From Neptunomonas antarctica (GTDB taxonomy: Bacteria; Pseudomonadota; Gammaproteobacteria; Pseudomonadales; Balneatricaceae), in NCBI RefSeq assembly GCF_001305295.1, contig NZ_LJSI01000055.1:96323-160322 (forward strand): a DNA stretch of 64,000 bases. The letters run 5' to 3'. The translations under genes and the position numbers were made by a program. Of the stretch, positions 45,687 to 54,559 are shown piece after piece. The notes beneath the pieces are model-generated. The model saw only the letters and a program-made list of their open reading frames with translations, was not told where the DNA came from and ran no database searches. Within the stretch, counting starts at the first letter, position 1, and each line of letters opens with the position of its first letter.

Positions 45687-46835
45687 TCAGGAAGCAGGTT
45701 TAGTCAGTGGTCGCTCTCCCACTTTTACCTCAGTTGTTAAATGTTCGCCCTCGCGAAGAAACTCCACATTCAACGGTTCACCCGGTGTAAGGTCAGCAAT
45801 GCTGATCATCGAACGGCGTCCATCCACTCGCTCACCATTTAGTGAAAGCATGATGTCGCCAGGTTGCAGGCCTGCTTTATGGGCAGGGCCATCACGGTAG
45901 ATGCCGGCAATAATAAGTCCGTTCATCTCCTCAATGCCGAATGACTCAGCCAGGTTAGGCGTTAATTCCTGAATCTCTATACCTAACCAGCCACGTACAA
46001 CGCGCCCTTGTGTAATCAGATCGGTCATTACTTTTTTGGCTAAATCGGATGGAATGGCAAAGCCTATTCCTTGTGAACCGCCGGATTTTGAAAAAATAGC
46101 GGAATTTATACCTATCAAATTACCATGAGCATCAACGAGCGCACCGCCAGAATTACCTGGGTTTATAGCGGCATCCGTTTGCAAAAAATCTTCGTAAGTA
46201 TTCAACCCAAGGCTATTCCTGCCGGTGGCGCTGACAATGCCCATAGTAACGGTTTGACCTACGCCGAAAGGGTTGCCTATTGCCAGCACGACATCACCGA
46301 CACGCAGGGCGTCTGACGGTGAGAGGGTAATGCTGGGTAAGTTCTCCATATTAGTTTTTAAAATAGCCAGATCGGTTTCCGGATCGGTGCCCACAATCTC
46401 CGCCGACGTTTCACGGCCATCTTTGAGGGCAATCACAATGCTATCAGCCCCGGCAATTACGTGGTTGTTGGTGATAATGTAGCCTTGTGCATTAAGGATA
46501 ACGCCAGATCCGAGGCTGGATTGAATACGCTCACGTTGCGGCATATCACCCAAATCAAAAAATTTCTTAAAAAGAGGATCTTCGATGGGAGGATACTGCT
46601 GTTGTTTGATCACAGTTCGGGTATAAATGTTGACGACAGCGGGTGCCGCTTTTTCAACTGCATCAGAATAAGATACAGGGCCACTTACACCCGGTACATG
46701 AGTAGGTAACAGTGTTTCACGTATTTCGACAGTTGTAACCGGCGGTGAAAACAGCTGAGGAAAAAACTGTAGTAGGATAATGGCGACCAGTACACCGGTG
46801 ATGATTGGCCATCCTAAAAAACTAAATTTACGCAT
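45687..46835 (-). CDS. algW: DegS/AlgW-type periplasmic serine protease
   Basis: 382 aa: N-terminal membrane anchor (WPIITGVLVAIILLQFFPQLF), HtrA protease domain with His in TNNHVIAGAD, Asp in DPETDLAIL and Ser in GNSGGAL, and one PDZ domain. A single PDZ and a membrane anchor fit DegS/AlgW, which cuts the anti-sigma factor RseA/MucA when outer-membrane proteins misfold. Position after hisD matches Pseudomonas algW. Confidence 0.93.
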   Translation of the reverse strand: MRKFSFLGWPIITGVLVAIILLQFFPQLFSPPVTTVEIRETLLPTHVPGVSGPVSYSDAVEKAAPAVVNIYTRTVIKQQQYPPIEDPLFKKFFDLGDMPQRERIQSSLGSGVILNAQGYIITNNHVIAGADSIVIALKDGRETSAEIVGTDPETDLAILKTNMENLPSITLSPSDALRVGDVVLAIGNPFGVGQTVTMGIVSATGRNSLGLNTYEDFLQTDAAINPGNSGGALVDAHGNLIGINSAIFSKSGGSQGIGFAIPSDLAKKVMTDLITQGRVVRGWLGIEIQELTPNLAESFGIEEMNGLIIAGIYRDGPAHKAGLQPGDIMLSLNGERVDGRRSMISIADLTPGEPLNVEFLREGEHLTTEVKVGERPLTKPAS

Positions 46836-46925
46836 GTTTACGTCTCAGAAATACTGGTGAAAATACCCTCACATTGTAGAATTATACGGTCAGAGCCACT
46901 CGGTTACTAATCAGGAGTTTATTCT

Positions 46926-47687
46926 ATGTCAGTTTTATTGCCTGCACTGGTTAAATATTGTGAAGAATTGTTAAGTTCAGGACAGTTTAAAGATTATTGT
47001 CCAAACGGTTTGCAGGTAGAAGGGAAGGTTGAGGTTAAACGAATTGTCTCAGGTGTGACTGCTTCTCAGGCGTTATTGGATGCTGCTGTATCGATGCAGG
47101 CTGACCTGGTGCTAGTGCATCACGGTTACTTTTGGAAAGGTGAGAATGAGCGGGTCGTCGGTATCAAAAAGCAACGTCTGCAAACGTTATTGCGTAACGA
47201 TATCAGTTTGCTGGCCTATCATCTGCCGTTGGATGCTCATCCTGAACTTGGCAATAATGCTCAGTTAGCAAAAATGATGAACTGGCAAATTGAAACGGGT
47301 TTGGATGGTGAGTTAGGGCAAGCCATCGGTATGGTTGGGCAGTTAGAACATGCGCTAACGGCAGACCAGTTATCGGCGGAGTTTGAGCGTGTTTTAAAGC
47401 GTCCGGCACTTCATATAAAAGGCATTGATCGGGCTATTAAGCGAATTGCATGGTGCACGGGTGGCGCGCAGGGTTATATCGAGAAGGCGCTTGAATCGGG
47501 CGCTGACGCCTATATATCAGGTGAGATTTCGGAGCAAACCGTACATATTGCCCGCGAAGCAGGGATTGACTACTTTGCGGCGGGGCATCATGCAACGGAA
47601 CGTTATGGTGTGCAGGCGCTAGGTGAGCATTTGAAACATCACTTTGGCATAGAGCATCATTATATAGAGATAGATAATCCGGTATAA
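46926..47687 (+). CDS. Nif3-like dinuclear metal-centre protein
   Basis: 253 aa NIF3/YbgI family with metal ligands in VLVHHGYFW and AGHHATER. Hexameric toroid of unsettled function, conserved next to algW. Confidence 0.92.
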   Translation: MSVLLPALVKYCEELLSSGQFKDYCPNGLQVEGKVEVKRIVSGVTASQALLDAAVSMQADLVLVHHGYFWKGENERVVGIKKQRLQTLLRNDISLLAYHLPLDAHPELGNNAQLAKMMNWQIETGLDGELGQAIGMVGQLEHALTADQLSAEFERVLKRPALHIKGIDRAIKRIAWCTGGAQGYIEKALESGADAYISGEISEQTVHIAREAGIDYFAAGHHATERYGVQALGEHLKHHFGIEHHYIEIDNPV

Positions 47688-47696
47688 ATGAAAATA

Positions 47697-47720
47697 GCCT
47701 CGCAAGGAGGCCATTCTTTT
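47697..47720 (+). terminator. Weak terminator after the Nif3-like gene
   Basis: GCCTC-GCAAG-GAGGC stem followed by CATTCTTTT, starting 10 bp after the stop codon. Short stem and interrupted T run. Confidence 0.5.
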
Positions 47721-47763
47721 AACTGCTGTGTTGATGTTAACTACATCTGTGTTAACAGCAGTT
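47721..47763. repeat. Nested inverted repeat between convergent genes
   Basis: Perfect 9-bp arms AACTGCTGT / ACAGCAGTT enclose an inner GATGT-TAACT-ACATC hairpin. It lacks a T run on either side. It lies just past the zapG stop and may protect the 3' end or aid termination. Confidence 0.6.
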
Positions 47764-47775
47764 GCCGCTTAGGAT

Positions 47776-48342
47776 CTAAGCTTTTTTGGCAGAGTCATCA
47801 GGCGTAGCTTTTTTTTCTGCTGATTTTTCTGATGTTTTTTCTGACTCAGTGTCAGCGGCTGCTTCAGCGTTTTTCAAGCCATACGACTCAGATAAAGTGC
47901 CTTCTTCCTTGGCCTGCTTAGGCGCATAGTCTCGTGGAGGCTCCACATTGACGGACGCTTCGGTTTTGGCTGTATCTTTTGGTTCAGTGTTAGGTTCAGC
48001 CGATTCGCTGTCCGCCTCTTTGATGATCACTTCTTTCTGAAGTGCTAATTGAGGAGTCATGCTAGATTCGATCGAACGTGCGGTATCGGCATCACATAAT
48101 GCCTGAGCACCCGTTGCCAGATGTTGGTATACACCACGGTAAGACTCAGTCATCTTATTAACGAGGTCGGCTGTTTCTTCAAAATGGCCGGCAACTTTTG
48201 ATTTATAGGTTTCCAGCTCTTTTTGCATATCTTCAAGTTGTTGTTGGCCTGAGTCGCCACCAGCGCGGCCCAGCAAATAACCAATCAATGCACCAATAGC
48301 CAGGGCTGCAACACCAATGATCCAAATATTACTCTCTTCCAC
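47776..48342 (-). CDS. zapG: YhcB/ZapG-family (DUF1043) inner-membrane protein
   Basis: 188 aa: N-terminal transmembrane helix (IIGVAALAIGALIGYLLGR), a coiled coil (~35-75) with the family block GVYQHLATGAQALC, then a disordered Ala/Glu/Lys-rich tail. Linked to cell division and envelope integrity. Confidence 0.9.
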   Translation of the reverse strand: MEESNIWIIGVAALAIGALIGYLLGRAGGDSGQQQLEDMQKELETYKSKVAGHFEETADLVNKMTESYRGVYQHLATGAQALCDADTARSIESSMTPQLALQKEVIIKEADSESAEPNTEPKDTAKTEASVNVEPPRDYAPKQAKEEGTLSESYGLKNAEAAADTESEKTSEKSAEKKATPDDSAKKA

Positions 48343-48477
48343 AGTTAGTCCTCACTGCTAAAATCACGTTATATTTTTGTTAAAGCGATTCTTATTAATG
48401 GATAGGATAATAGAAACTGCTTATTAACCTCATCATGAACAGACAACTTAACACGCTTTTAGTTTTATTTAACCGCA

Positions 48478-49206
48478 TTACTTGCGTGCAAGCGCAGCGC
48501 GATGCTGTTCGGCAAGATAATGCACCTGTTCAGTTAGTATTTCTGTAGCAAGTACAACATCCTGAAGCTCGATCGCCTTAAATAAGCGTTCATGCTGTTG
48601 GTGAATGACGGCCTTTTCCCGATAGCGGTGTGCCACCATGTTAGCGACCGGTTGTAAGGCTTCGATTACCGTATGCATAACAAACCCCAGCATACGATTG
48701 CCTGTTGCGTCGGCTATTAAGCGGTGGAACTTTACATCCGATGCGCAGAAGTCTTCAGCTGAAAGGGCAACATCGGCTTGTGCGTCGAGTTCATGCTGCA
48801 ATGCCTCCAGATCCTGAGACGTACGGTTCTGCGCTGCTAATTTACAACAGATGACTTCAAGCTCAAGACGAGTCTGGGTAATTTCTTCTAGCGAAAAAGC
48901 GTTTAGTCCCATCAGCAATGTGGTTGCACCGGCTAATGAATCACTCAGGTCGCTGATGCTGGGACGATTAACAAAGGTTCCGCCGGTAGGTCCGCGCTTA
49001 GAGCGCACCAGGTTTTGAGCGGCCAGACGCTTTAGCGCCTCACGAATAGTCGGGCGTGAAACGCTAAAACGTGCCGCCAGTTCATCTTCTGTTGGTAAGC
49101 GGTCATCAGCTTCCAGTGAGCCATCAATAATTGCCTGACGGATCTGGTCGGCAATCTGGCGAGATAAGCTTTGTAGGCCAACCGGTTCAAAATCTATAGA
49201 TTTCAC
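48478..49206 (-). CDS. FadR-type GntR-family transcriptional regulator
   Basis: 242 aa. N-terminal winged helix (ELAARFSVSRPTIREALKRLAAQNLVRSKRGPTGGTFV) and a C-terminal all-helical FCD domain with the metal-ligand His pattern. Such proteins sense carboxylates. No adjacent catabolic operon in the window points to its effector. Confidence 0.92.
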   Translation of the reverse strand: MKSIDFEPVGLQSLSRQIADQIRQAIIDGSLEADDRLPTEDELAARFSVSRPTIREALKRLAAQNLVRSKRGPTGGTFVNRPSISDLSDSLAGATTLLMGLNAFSLEEITQTRLELEVICCKLAAQNRTSQDLEALQHELDAQADVALSAEDFCASDVKFHRLIADATGNRMLGFVMHTVIEALQPVANMVAHRYREKAVIHQQHERLFKAIELQDVVLATEILTEQVHYLAEQHRAALARK

Positions 49207-49422
49207 ACATCATTACTCATAAAAATCAGACAGAGAGTATTCCATAAATAGGTGTATTTGTTAAATTGTCATATGAATGAATTTTACCCGTGCGTACAAC
49301 AATCTCTAAAACAGCGCAGTTATACTGGCATAGTGCCAGTGCAGGTCATTAAAGCCCCTTGCATCTATTGCCCTCGACTCGTTATTCTTGCGTATTTTTC
49401 GTGTCGTTCTGAGTAACTTATA

Positions 49423-50133
49423 ATGCAGTCAAAACGCGGACGCCTGGATCGCTACCTCAGTGTTAAAGTGAATATCAATCGCAAAGATGTAAGGCTGATG
49501 CTGGCTCAGCAGCGAGTCTGTGTAGATGGGCGAGTTGCTATCGATATTGATCAGGCGATTAACGAGTTTTCCCATATCACGTTGGACGATCAGATATTAC
49601 AGGCCAACATGGCGACGTATGTCATGATGAATAAGCCGGTGGGCGTGGTGAGTGCAACCAAGGATGAGCAGCACCGAACCGTGATTGATCTGTTAGATAG
49701 GCCGGACCGGGCAGGGTTGCACATTGTCGGTCGTTTAGATCTGAATTCATCGGGTTTGTTATTACTTACCAATGACGGTCGCTGGTCGAGTGGCCTGACC
49801 TCACCTGATAAAAAAGTAACTAAGGTGTATCGGGTGACACTCGAAAATCCTCTCTCACAAGAGTATATCGAGGCGTTTGCAGCGGGTATGTATTTCGCTT
49901 ACGAAGACATTACAACACGGCCGGCACTGCTCGAAATAATCACGGATAAGGTGGCTCAGGTCAGCCTCACCGAAGGGCGATATCATCAGATAAAACGCAT
50001 GTTTGGTCGGTTTAGAAATCCTGTGCTGCAACTGCATCGCATTAGCGTAGGGCCATTACTATTAGATCCGGCACTGGCTCCCGGCGAAAGCAGAGAACTA
50101 ACCGCGCATGAGATCACCGAGACAAGCTGCTAG
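49423..50133 (+). CDS. rsuA: RsuA-type 16S rRNA pseudouridine synthase
   Basis: 236 aa: N-terminal S4 RNA-binding domain and a catalytic domain with GRLDLNSSGLLLLTNDG (catalytic Asp). RsuA makes pseudouridine 516 in the small subunit; the closest alternatives RluE/RluF differ in length and linker. Confidence 0.88.
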   Translation: MQSKRGRLDRYLSVKVNINRKDVRLMLAQQRVCVDGRVAIDIDQAINEFSHITLDDQILQANMATYVMMNKPVGVVSATKDEQHRTVIDLLDRPDRAGLHIVGRLDLNSSGLLLLTNDGRWSSGLTSPDKKVTKVYRVTLENPLSQEYIEAFAAGMYFAYEDITTRPALLEIITDKVAQVSLTEGRYHQIKRMFGRFRNPVLQLHRISVGPLLLDPALAPGESRELTAHEITETSC

Positions 50134-50236
50134 TTGCCAGCACTGCTGAATAGTGATTCTGTAAAATACTGATTCTTAAAAAGCTGATTGCTGATCAATG
50201 ACTCTGCGACATTTGGCTAAGAAATGCGTAAAATGC

Positions 50237-50276
50237 AGCCTTTACTAAAACTAAGTAGCCTTTACTAAAACTAAGT
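50237..50276. repeat. Perfect 20-bp tandem repeat
   Basis: Two adjacent copies (50237-50256, 50257-50276) of AGCCTTTACTAAAACTAAGT about 27 bp before the FAD-dehydrogenase start codon. Confidence 0.95.
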
Positions 50277-50302
50277 AACGCTGTCTTATCGGGAAGCCTC
50301 AC

Positions 50303-51910
50303 ATGATACGTCTGACTAATATTCAAGTACCGCTGGATCACGATGATCAGGCGCTGACAAATGCAATTTTAACCCGCTTAGACATTACAGCAGACGACCT
50401 GATAAGCCACGAAGTGCATAGGCGTGGATACGATGCACGTAAGAAAACTAATATCGTACTGATTTATACCCTTGATGTTGAGACCCGCTGCAACGACGCA
50501 TTGCTCGAAAAGTTTGCAGAGAATCATCTGGTCAAAGTCACACCCGATATGAGCTATAAATATGTAGCACAGGCACCTGCCAATTTACAGGAACGCCCTG
50601 TGATTATCGGCTTTGGGCCGTGCGGTTTGTTAGCGGGTTTGGTCTTAGCGCAAATGGGCTACAACCCGATTATTCTTGATCGGGGTAAAGAAGTTCGCGA
50701 ACGCACCAAAGACACCTTTGGGTTTTGGCGTAAAAAAATACTCAATACCGAATCCAATGTGCAGTTTGGTGAAGGCGGTGCCGGAACATTTTCAGACGGC
50801 AAACTCTATAGCCAGGTAAAAGATCCCAAACATTACGGCCACAAAGTGCTGGTCGAATTTGTCGCCGCCGGTGCGCCTGACGAAATCATGTACGTGAGCA
50901 AGCCGCATATCGGAACTTTTCGACTCGTATCGATGGTCGAAAAAATGCGTGCGCAAATTATCGCCTTAGGCGGCGAGATACGCTTCAGCGCCCGCGTTGA
51001 TGATGTTCAGATTGATGATGGCCAGATTACCGGCGTGGTATTAGCCGACGGTGAAGTGATTAAATCAAGACACATCGGGCTGGCGATAGGGCACAGCGCC
51101 CGTGATACGTTCCAGATGCTATACGATAAAAACGTGTATATAGAAGCCAAACCGTTCTCCGTCGGCTTTCGCATAGAACACCAGCAATCAGCCATTGATG
51201 AAGCACGTTTTGGCAGCAATGCCGGCAACCCGATTTTAGGTGCAGCCGATTACAAACTTGTGCACCACTGTAAAAGTGGCCGTTCTGTGTATAGCTTCTG
51301 CATGTGCCCGGGTGGCACTGTAGTCGCGGCCACCTCAGAAGAACATCGTGTAGTGACGAATGGCATGAGTCAGTATTCGCGTGCCGAACGCAACGCCAAT
51401 AGTGCGATTGTAGTGGGTATAGATCCATCAGATTACCCGGGCAACCCCTTGGCAGGGATCGACTTTCAACGCCAACTCGAAAGTAATGCTTACGTGCTAG
51501 GTGGCTCAAACTACGACGCGCCTGCACAGAAAGTCGGTGACTTCCTGAAAGGCCTGTCATCAGAAACGATAGGCAGTGTTGAACCTTCGTTTAAACCCGG
51601 TATTAAGCTAACCGACCTGTCTAAAGCGCTACCCGACTTTTGCATTGAGGCGCTCCGCGAAGCGATTCCGGTGTTCAATCGTAAAATCAAAGGCTTTGCC
51701 TTAGAAGACGCGATCCTGACGGGCGTTGAAACTCGTACGTCGGCGCCTATCTGTATCAAGCGTGATCAAAATTTCCAAAGCATCAATACCCACGGTCTGT
51801 TTCCGGCAGGTGAGGGCGCGGGTTATGCCGGTGGTATTATGTCGGCAGCCATCGACGGCATTAAAATCGCCGAAGCGATGGCGCTGAGCATTAATGAGAG
51901 CGTTAAATAA
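50303..51910 (+). CDS. FAD-dependent dehydrogenase (COG2509)
   Basis: 535 aa. Small N-terminal alpha/beta domain (~1-90), then a two-dinucleotide-binding-domain flavoprotein: FGPCGLLAGLVLAQMGYNPIILDRG is the FAD Rossmann motif, with GEGGAGTFSDGKL and a C-terminal GEGAGYAGGIMSAAIDG flavin contact. Widespread but poorly characterised; reaction unknown. Confidence 0.9.
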   Translation: MIRLTNIQVPLDHDDQALTNAILTRLDITADDLISHEVHRRGYDARKKTNIVLIYTLDVETRCNDALLEKFAENHLVKVTPDMSYKYVAQAPANLQERPVIIGFGPCGLLAGLVLAQMGYNPIILDRGKEVRERTKDTFGFWRKKILNTESNVQFGEGGAGTFSDGKLYSQVKDPKHYGHKVLVEFVAAGAPDEIMYVSKPHIGTFRLVSMVEKMRAQIIALGGEIRFSARVDDVQIDDGQITGVVLADGEVIKSRHIGLAIGHSARDTFQMLYDKNVYIEAKPFSVGFRIEHQQSAIDEARFGSNAGNPILGAADYKLVHHCKSGRSVYSFCMCPGGTVVAATSEEHRVVTNGMSQYSRAERNANSAIVVGIDPSDYPGNPLAGIDFQRQLESNAYVLGGSNYDAPAQKVGDFLKGLSSETIGSVEPSFKPGIKLTDLSKALPDFCIEALREAIPVFNRKIKGFALEDAILTGVETRTSAPICIKRDQNFQSINTHGLFPAGEGAGYAGGIMSAAIDGIKIAEAMALSINESVK

Positions 51911-51941
51911 GAGTAGTAATAACAGCATTCAGGAGTAACGC

Positions 51942-52256
51942 ATGTACGTACTGATGGATATTATGGTATCGCCCAGCGGCGTAGGAGTCTCCATTTCACC
52001 TTATGTCGCCAGGTGCCAGAAGATCTTTGAAGAAGCCGGGCTAACTCACAGCATGCATGGCTACGGCACCAACGTAGAAGGCGAGTGGGACGATGTTATG
52101 GCCGCAGTGAAACGTTGCCATGAAGATCTGCACGAAGCTGGCGCAGTTCGCATCATCAGCCACATGAAGGTAGGTACGCGCGCAGACCGGGCACAGACCA
52201 TGGCTGATAAAGTCACCAGCGTGCAGGATAAGCTCGCGGCTAAAAGTAGGTCTTGA
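51942..52256 (+). CDS. MTH1187/YqgV thiamine-binding-type protein (UPF0045)
   Basis: 104 aa ferredoxin-like fold (DIMVSPSGVGVSISPYVARC ... MHGYGTNVEGEWDDVM ... RIISHMKVGTRAD). Members bind thiamine-like ligands or occur near carbohydrate and thiamine genes. Its stop is directly adjacent to the convergent integrase stop, so the integron starts exactly here. Confidence 0.88.
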   Translation: MYVLMDIMVSPSGVGVSISPYVARCQKIFEEAGLTHSMHGYGTNVEGEWDDVMAAVKRCHEDLHEAGAVRIISHMKVGTRADRAQTMADKVTSVQDKLAAKSRS

Positions 52257-53279
52257 CTAGTGATCTATGCCCGGTATTCCAGTTTGACTATTAAAGGCAA
52301 GATCAATAGGGCTGCGCACACCCTTGCCGCCCTGTTTTACTACATGCGTATAAATCTCTGTGGTAGCAACATCCGCATGCCCAAGCAGCTCTTGGATGGT
52401 TCGAATATCATAACCCTGCTCTAACAAGCGGGTCGCAAAACTGTGTCGAAAAGTATGCGATCCCGCTTTTTTATGGATACCCGCAGCGCGGATCGCATTT
52501 TTAACAGCGCGCTGTACGGTGGAATCCATAATGTGATGTCTGCGTTTAATCCCTGTGCGAGGATCTACGGAAAGTTCTTTGGCTGGGAAAAGATACTGCC
52601 ATGCCAGCTCACGAGGAGCCGAAGGATATTTTTTTGCTAATAGATTAGGTAAGTACACTTCGCCGCCGCCATCTTTAACATCGCGTTGATGAATTATCTT
52701 TACTAAAGATAGTTGCTCCTTAAGCGCGTTAATTAAACTAGCGGGCAGCATCGTCACACGATCTTTGTTGCCCTTACCACGTCGGACTATCAACGTATTC
52801 ATGGAAAAATCCACATCTTGAACCCGAAGCCTGCCACATTCAGAAATCCTCAGACCTGCGCCATACATTAATCCAGCATGCAAGTAATAAGCGGCGGGTA
52901 ACTGAGCAATAACAGACATAGCCTCGTTATGAGAAAATACAACCGGAATAGCCTGCGGTTGTTTAGCATACTGAAAGCTGAGTTTAAGCTCGGCCAAACC
53001 GAAAAATTGCTTATACAGAAATACTAAAGCGTTTAACGCTGTTTTCTGTGTATTGCGAGAGGCATTTTCCTGTACGGCCAAGTGTTCTAGAAACTGCTCA
53101 ATCTCCACAACCCCCATATCTTTAGGGTGGCGTTTATTATGAAAATAAATAAACGCTTTTACCCATTGCACGTAAGTTTTTTCAGTCTTAAAAGCTTTAT
53201 TCTGGGCGCGAATCAATGTGCGGAATTGATCTAAAAAGCGTACAGGGGTGGCGGGTAAAGGGCGACGAACATCTTGCAT
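52257..53279 (-). CDS. intI: Integron integrase IntI
   Basis: 340 aa tyrosine recombinase that captures and shuffles cassettes at attI/attC. R in GLRISE, HTFRHSFATRLL (HxxR) and LGHADVATTEIYTH (H and nucleophile Tyr) form the active site. The integron-specific extra helix is present (LFPAKELSVDPRTGIKRRH and following), which separates IntI from XerCD. I set the start at 53279 because it has GGAGG five nt upstream; an earlier in-frame ATG at 53291 overlaps that site. Points away from the cassettes, the classical layout. Confidence 0.97.
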   Translation of the reverse strand: MQDVRRPLPATPVRFLDQFRTLIRAQNKAFKTEKTYVQWVKAFIYFHNKRHPKDMGVVEIEQFLEHLAVQENASRNTQKTALNALVFLYKQFFGLAELKLSFQYAKQPQAIPVVFSHNEAMSVIAQLPAAYYLHAGLMYGAGLRISECGRLRVQDVDFSMNTLIVRRGKGNKDRVTMLPASLINALKEQLSLVKIIHQRDVKDGGGEVYLPNLLAKKYPSAPRELAWQYLFPAKELSVDPRTGIKRRHHIMDSTVQRAVKNAIRAAGIHKKAGSHTFRHSFATRLLEQGYDIRTIQELLGHADVATTEIYTHVVKQGGKGVRSPIDLAFNSQTGIPGIDH

Positions 53280-53359
53280 AAACTCCTCCATGAGTCTCGA
53301 TAGAAATAGAAAAACCCGAAATATCCAACATCCTGCGGCATATTTAGGATTGTAAACAG

Positions 53360-53388
53360 TTTATATCGTAATACTTTAATTTTATCAA
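53360..53388 (-). promoter_or_regulatory. Probable intI promoter
   Basis: Minus strand: TTGATA, 17-bp spacer, TATAAA, about 80 bp before the intI start. Strong match. I see no CTGT-N8-ACAG LexA box overlapping it, although many integron integrases are SOS controlled. Confidence 0.65.
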
Positions 53389-53492
53389 CAGGTTATAAAA
53401 CGCGAAAAATTTCGAACGGAAAACAACGTACCGAAATATACTACGGGAGGCGCGGCTATCTGATTAGATTAAAAGCTAATTGCCGCAAGTTA

Positions 53493-53520
53493 TTGATTTA
53501 GTGTGTTTTTTGTTGATAAT
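53493..53520 (+). promoter_or_regulatory. Candidate cassette promoter (Pc)
   Basis: TTGATT, 16-bp spacer, GATAAT on the plus strand, about 60 bp before the first cassette. It would drive the first cassettes. Weaker match than the integrase promoter. Confidence 0.45.
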
Positions 53521-53525
53521 GGGGG

Positions 53526-53588
53526 GAGCCGTTAAAAATAACCTGCAAGGGGATATACGCCCGCTTGCGAATGAATAAACTGTTAACT
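53526..53588 (+). other. attI region
   Basis: Stretch between the integrase and the first cassette. The recombination point is inferred at CTG|TTAACTT (53581-53587), just before the first cassette ATG. A GTTA-AAAA-TAAC inverted pair at 53531-53542 could be the auxiliary integrase-binding sites. Exact limits cannot be set by eye. Confidence 0.6.
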
Positions 53589-53592
53589 TCTG

Positions 53593-54000
53593 ATGAATAT
53601 TCATACATTGCGCAATATAAGAAATCGAAACGTCCAGCAACAAAATGAGCTGATGTTCTTAGTAATGGAAGAGATTGCTAACTCATTCATTCAGAAAGGT
53701 CAGCCAGAAAAATGGCTGGATTCGGTTTTAGAAATGAAGGGATTTAGCAAGTCTAGTGGAATTTTGATAGAGATTAGTGATTTACCTGATCAATTTGGGC
53801 ATTGGTGGTCTGGCTCTTGGTTAAGTAATGGAAAGGATTTTTATGACTTTGAAGTTTTAGTAAATCTGAACACGAATGATGTCATCGATATTGAATTGTG
53901 GAATAAAGTCGAGCCAGAAATATTAGCTCATAAAAAAGGTATCGGTAAGACTCCTGCATTTATAGCATTGGAGTTATTATCTAAATATGGAAAAAGTTAA
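53593..54000 (+). CDS. Integron cassette 1: unknown protein
   Basis: 135 aa, soluble, no signal peptide; predicted alpha helix then beta strands (GILIEISDLPDQFGHWWSGSWL, DFEVLVNLNTNDVIDIELW). I recognise no family. Position directly after attI means it is the most recently inserted or most expressed cassette. ATG starts 6 bp past the recombination point, and the stop codon lies within the left end of attC1. Confidence 0.7.
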   Translation: MNIHTLRNIRNRNVQQQNELMFLVMEEIANSFIQKGQPEKWLDSVLEMKGFSKSSGILIEISDLPDQFGHWWSGSWLSNGKDFYDFEVLVNLNTNDVIDIELWNKVEPEILAHKKGIGKTPAFIALELLSKYGKS

Positions 54001-54098
54001 CAAAGCAATGCACCTGACCTCCGGTATTTGTCACTTTGTTTTCGGTGGATCTGCAAACAAATCGCCAAACCCTCCGGCAAGTGATTGCGGCGTTATAC
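53995..54098 (+). other. attC site 1
   Basis: R'' AGTTAAC at the left, R' GTTATAC at the right (54092-54098). Arms GCAAT...CCGG and CCGG...ATTGC are complementary. Sequence core unlike the majority type of this array. Confidence 0.8.
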
Positions 54099-54113
54099 GT
54101 TTAGGTCAGTTGC

Positions 54114-54419
54114 ATGCATAACGAAAGGTTAGCGAAAAAATGGAAGAGTGCTGAAGTTATGCTTTTTCAGGCTTCGGAGTTCCTTGATAAACCATCACTA
54201 TTTTCTTTTGAGCAAATTGAGTTGGCACAATATCAATTTGATTTACGGGAACGTGATATCTTTGAGGCAATGGAGTCATTAGCCACTTTAGGGACTTTAC
54301 ATAATTGTAAGTCTGGTTTCTGGAGACGTATTCAAAAAGTAGCTATCCAGATTGATGCGATCAATAAAGCAGATGAATATGAGCAAATGTTTCATATAGC
54401 TCTGTCAAAAAACGTATAA
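54114..54419 (+). CDS. Integron cassette 2: unknown small protein
   Basis: 101 aa, predicted all-helical and charged (LAKKWKSAEVMLFQASEFLD). No family recognised. Stop codon overlaps the left end of attC2. Confidence 0.65.
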   Translation: MHNERLAKKWKSAEVMLFQASEFLDKPSLFSFEQIELAQYQFDLRERDIFEAMESLATLGTLHNCKSGFWRRIQKVAIQIDAINKADEYEQMFHIALSKNV

Positions 54420-54512
54420 CAAGTCAAAGCAAAGGACTTAAAACAGTTGGCTGTTTTTCGTACCTCAAACATTATAGCCAACAATTTTAAGCCTCTGTTT
54501 GAGGCGTTAGAT
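54414..54512 (+). other. attC site 2
   Basis: R'' GTATAAC, R' GTTAGAT. Shares the AACAGTTGGCT ... AGCCAAC core found in the majority attC type. Confidence 0.88.
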
Positions 54513-54559
54513 GTAAATTGCACAGAAACGTAGATTCCACCAAGTGATAGATAACCTAT

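Noticed and set aside
53341..53400. Possible LexA box near the intI promoter
   Set aside because: Half-sites ACAG/CTGT occur but never with the 8-bp spacing.
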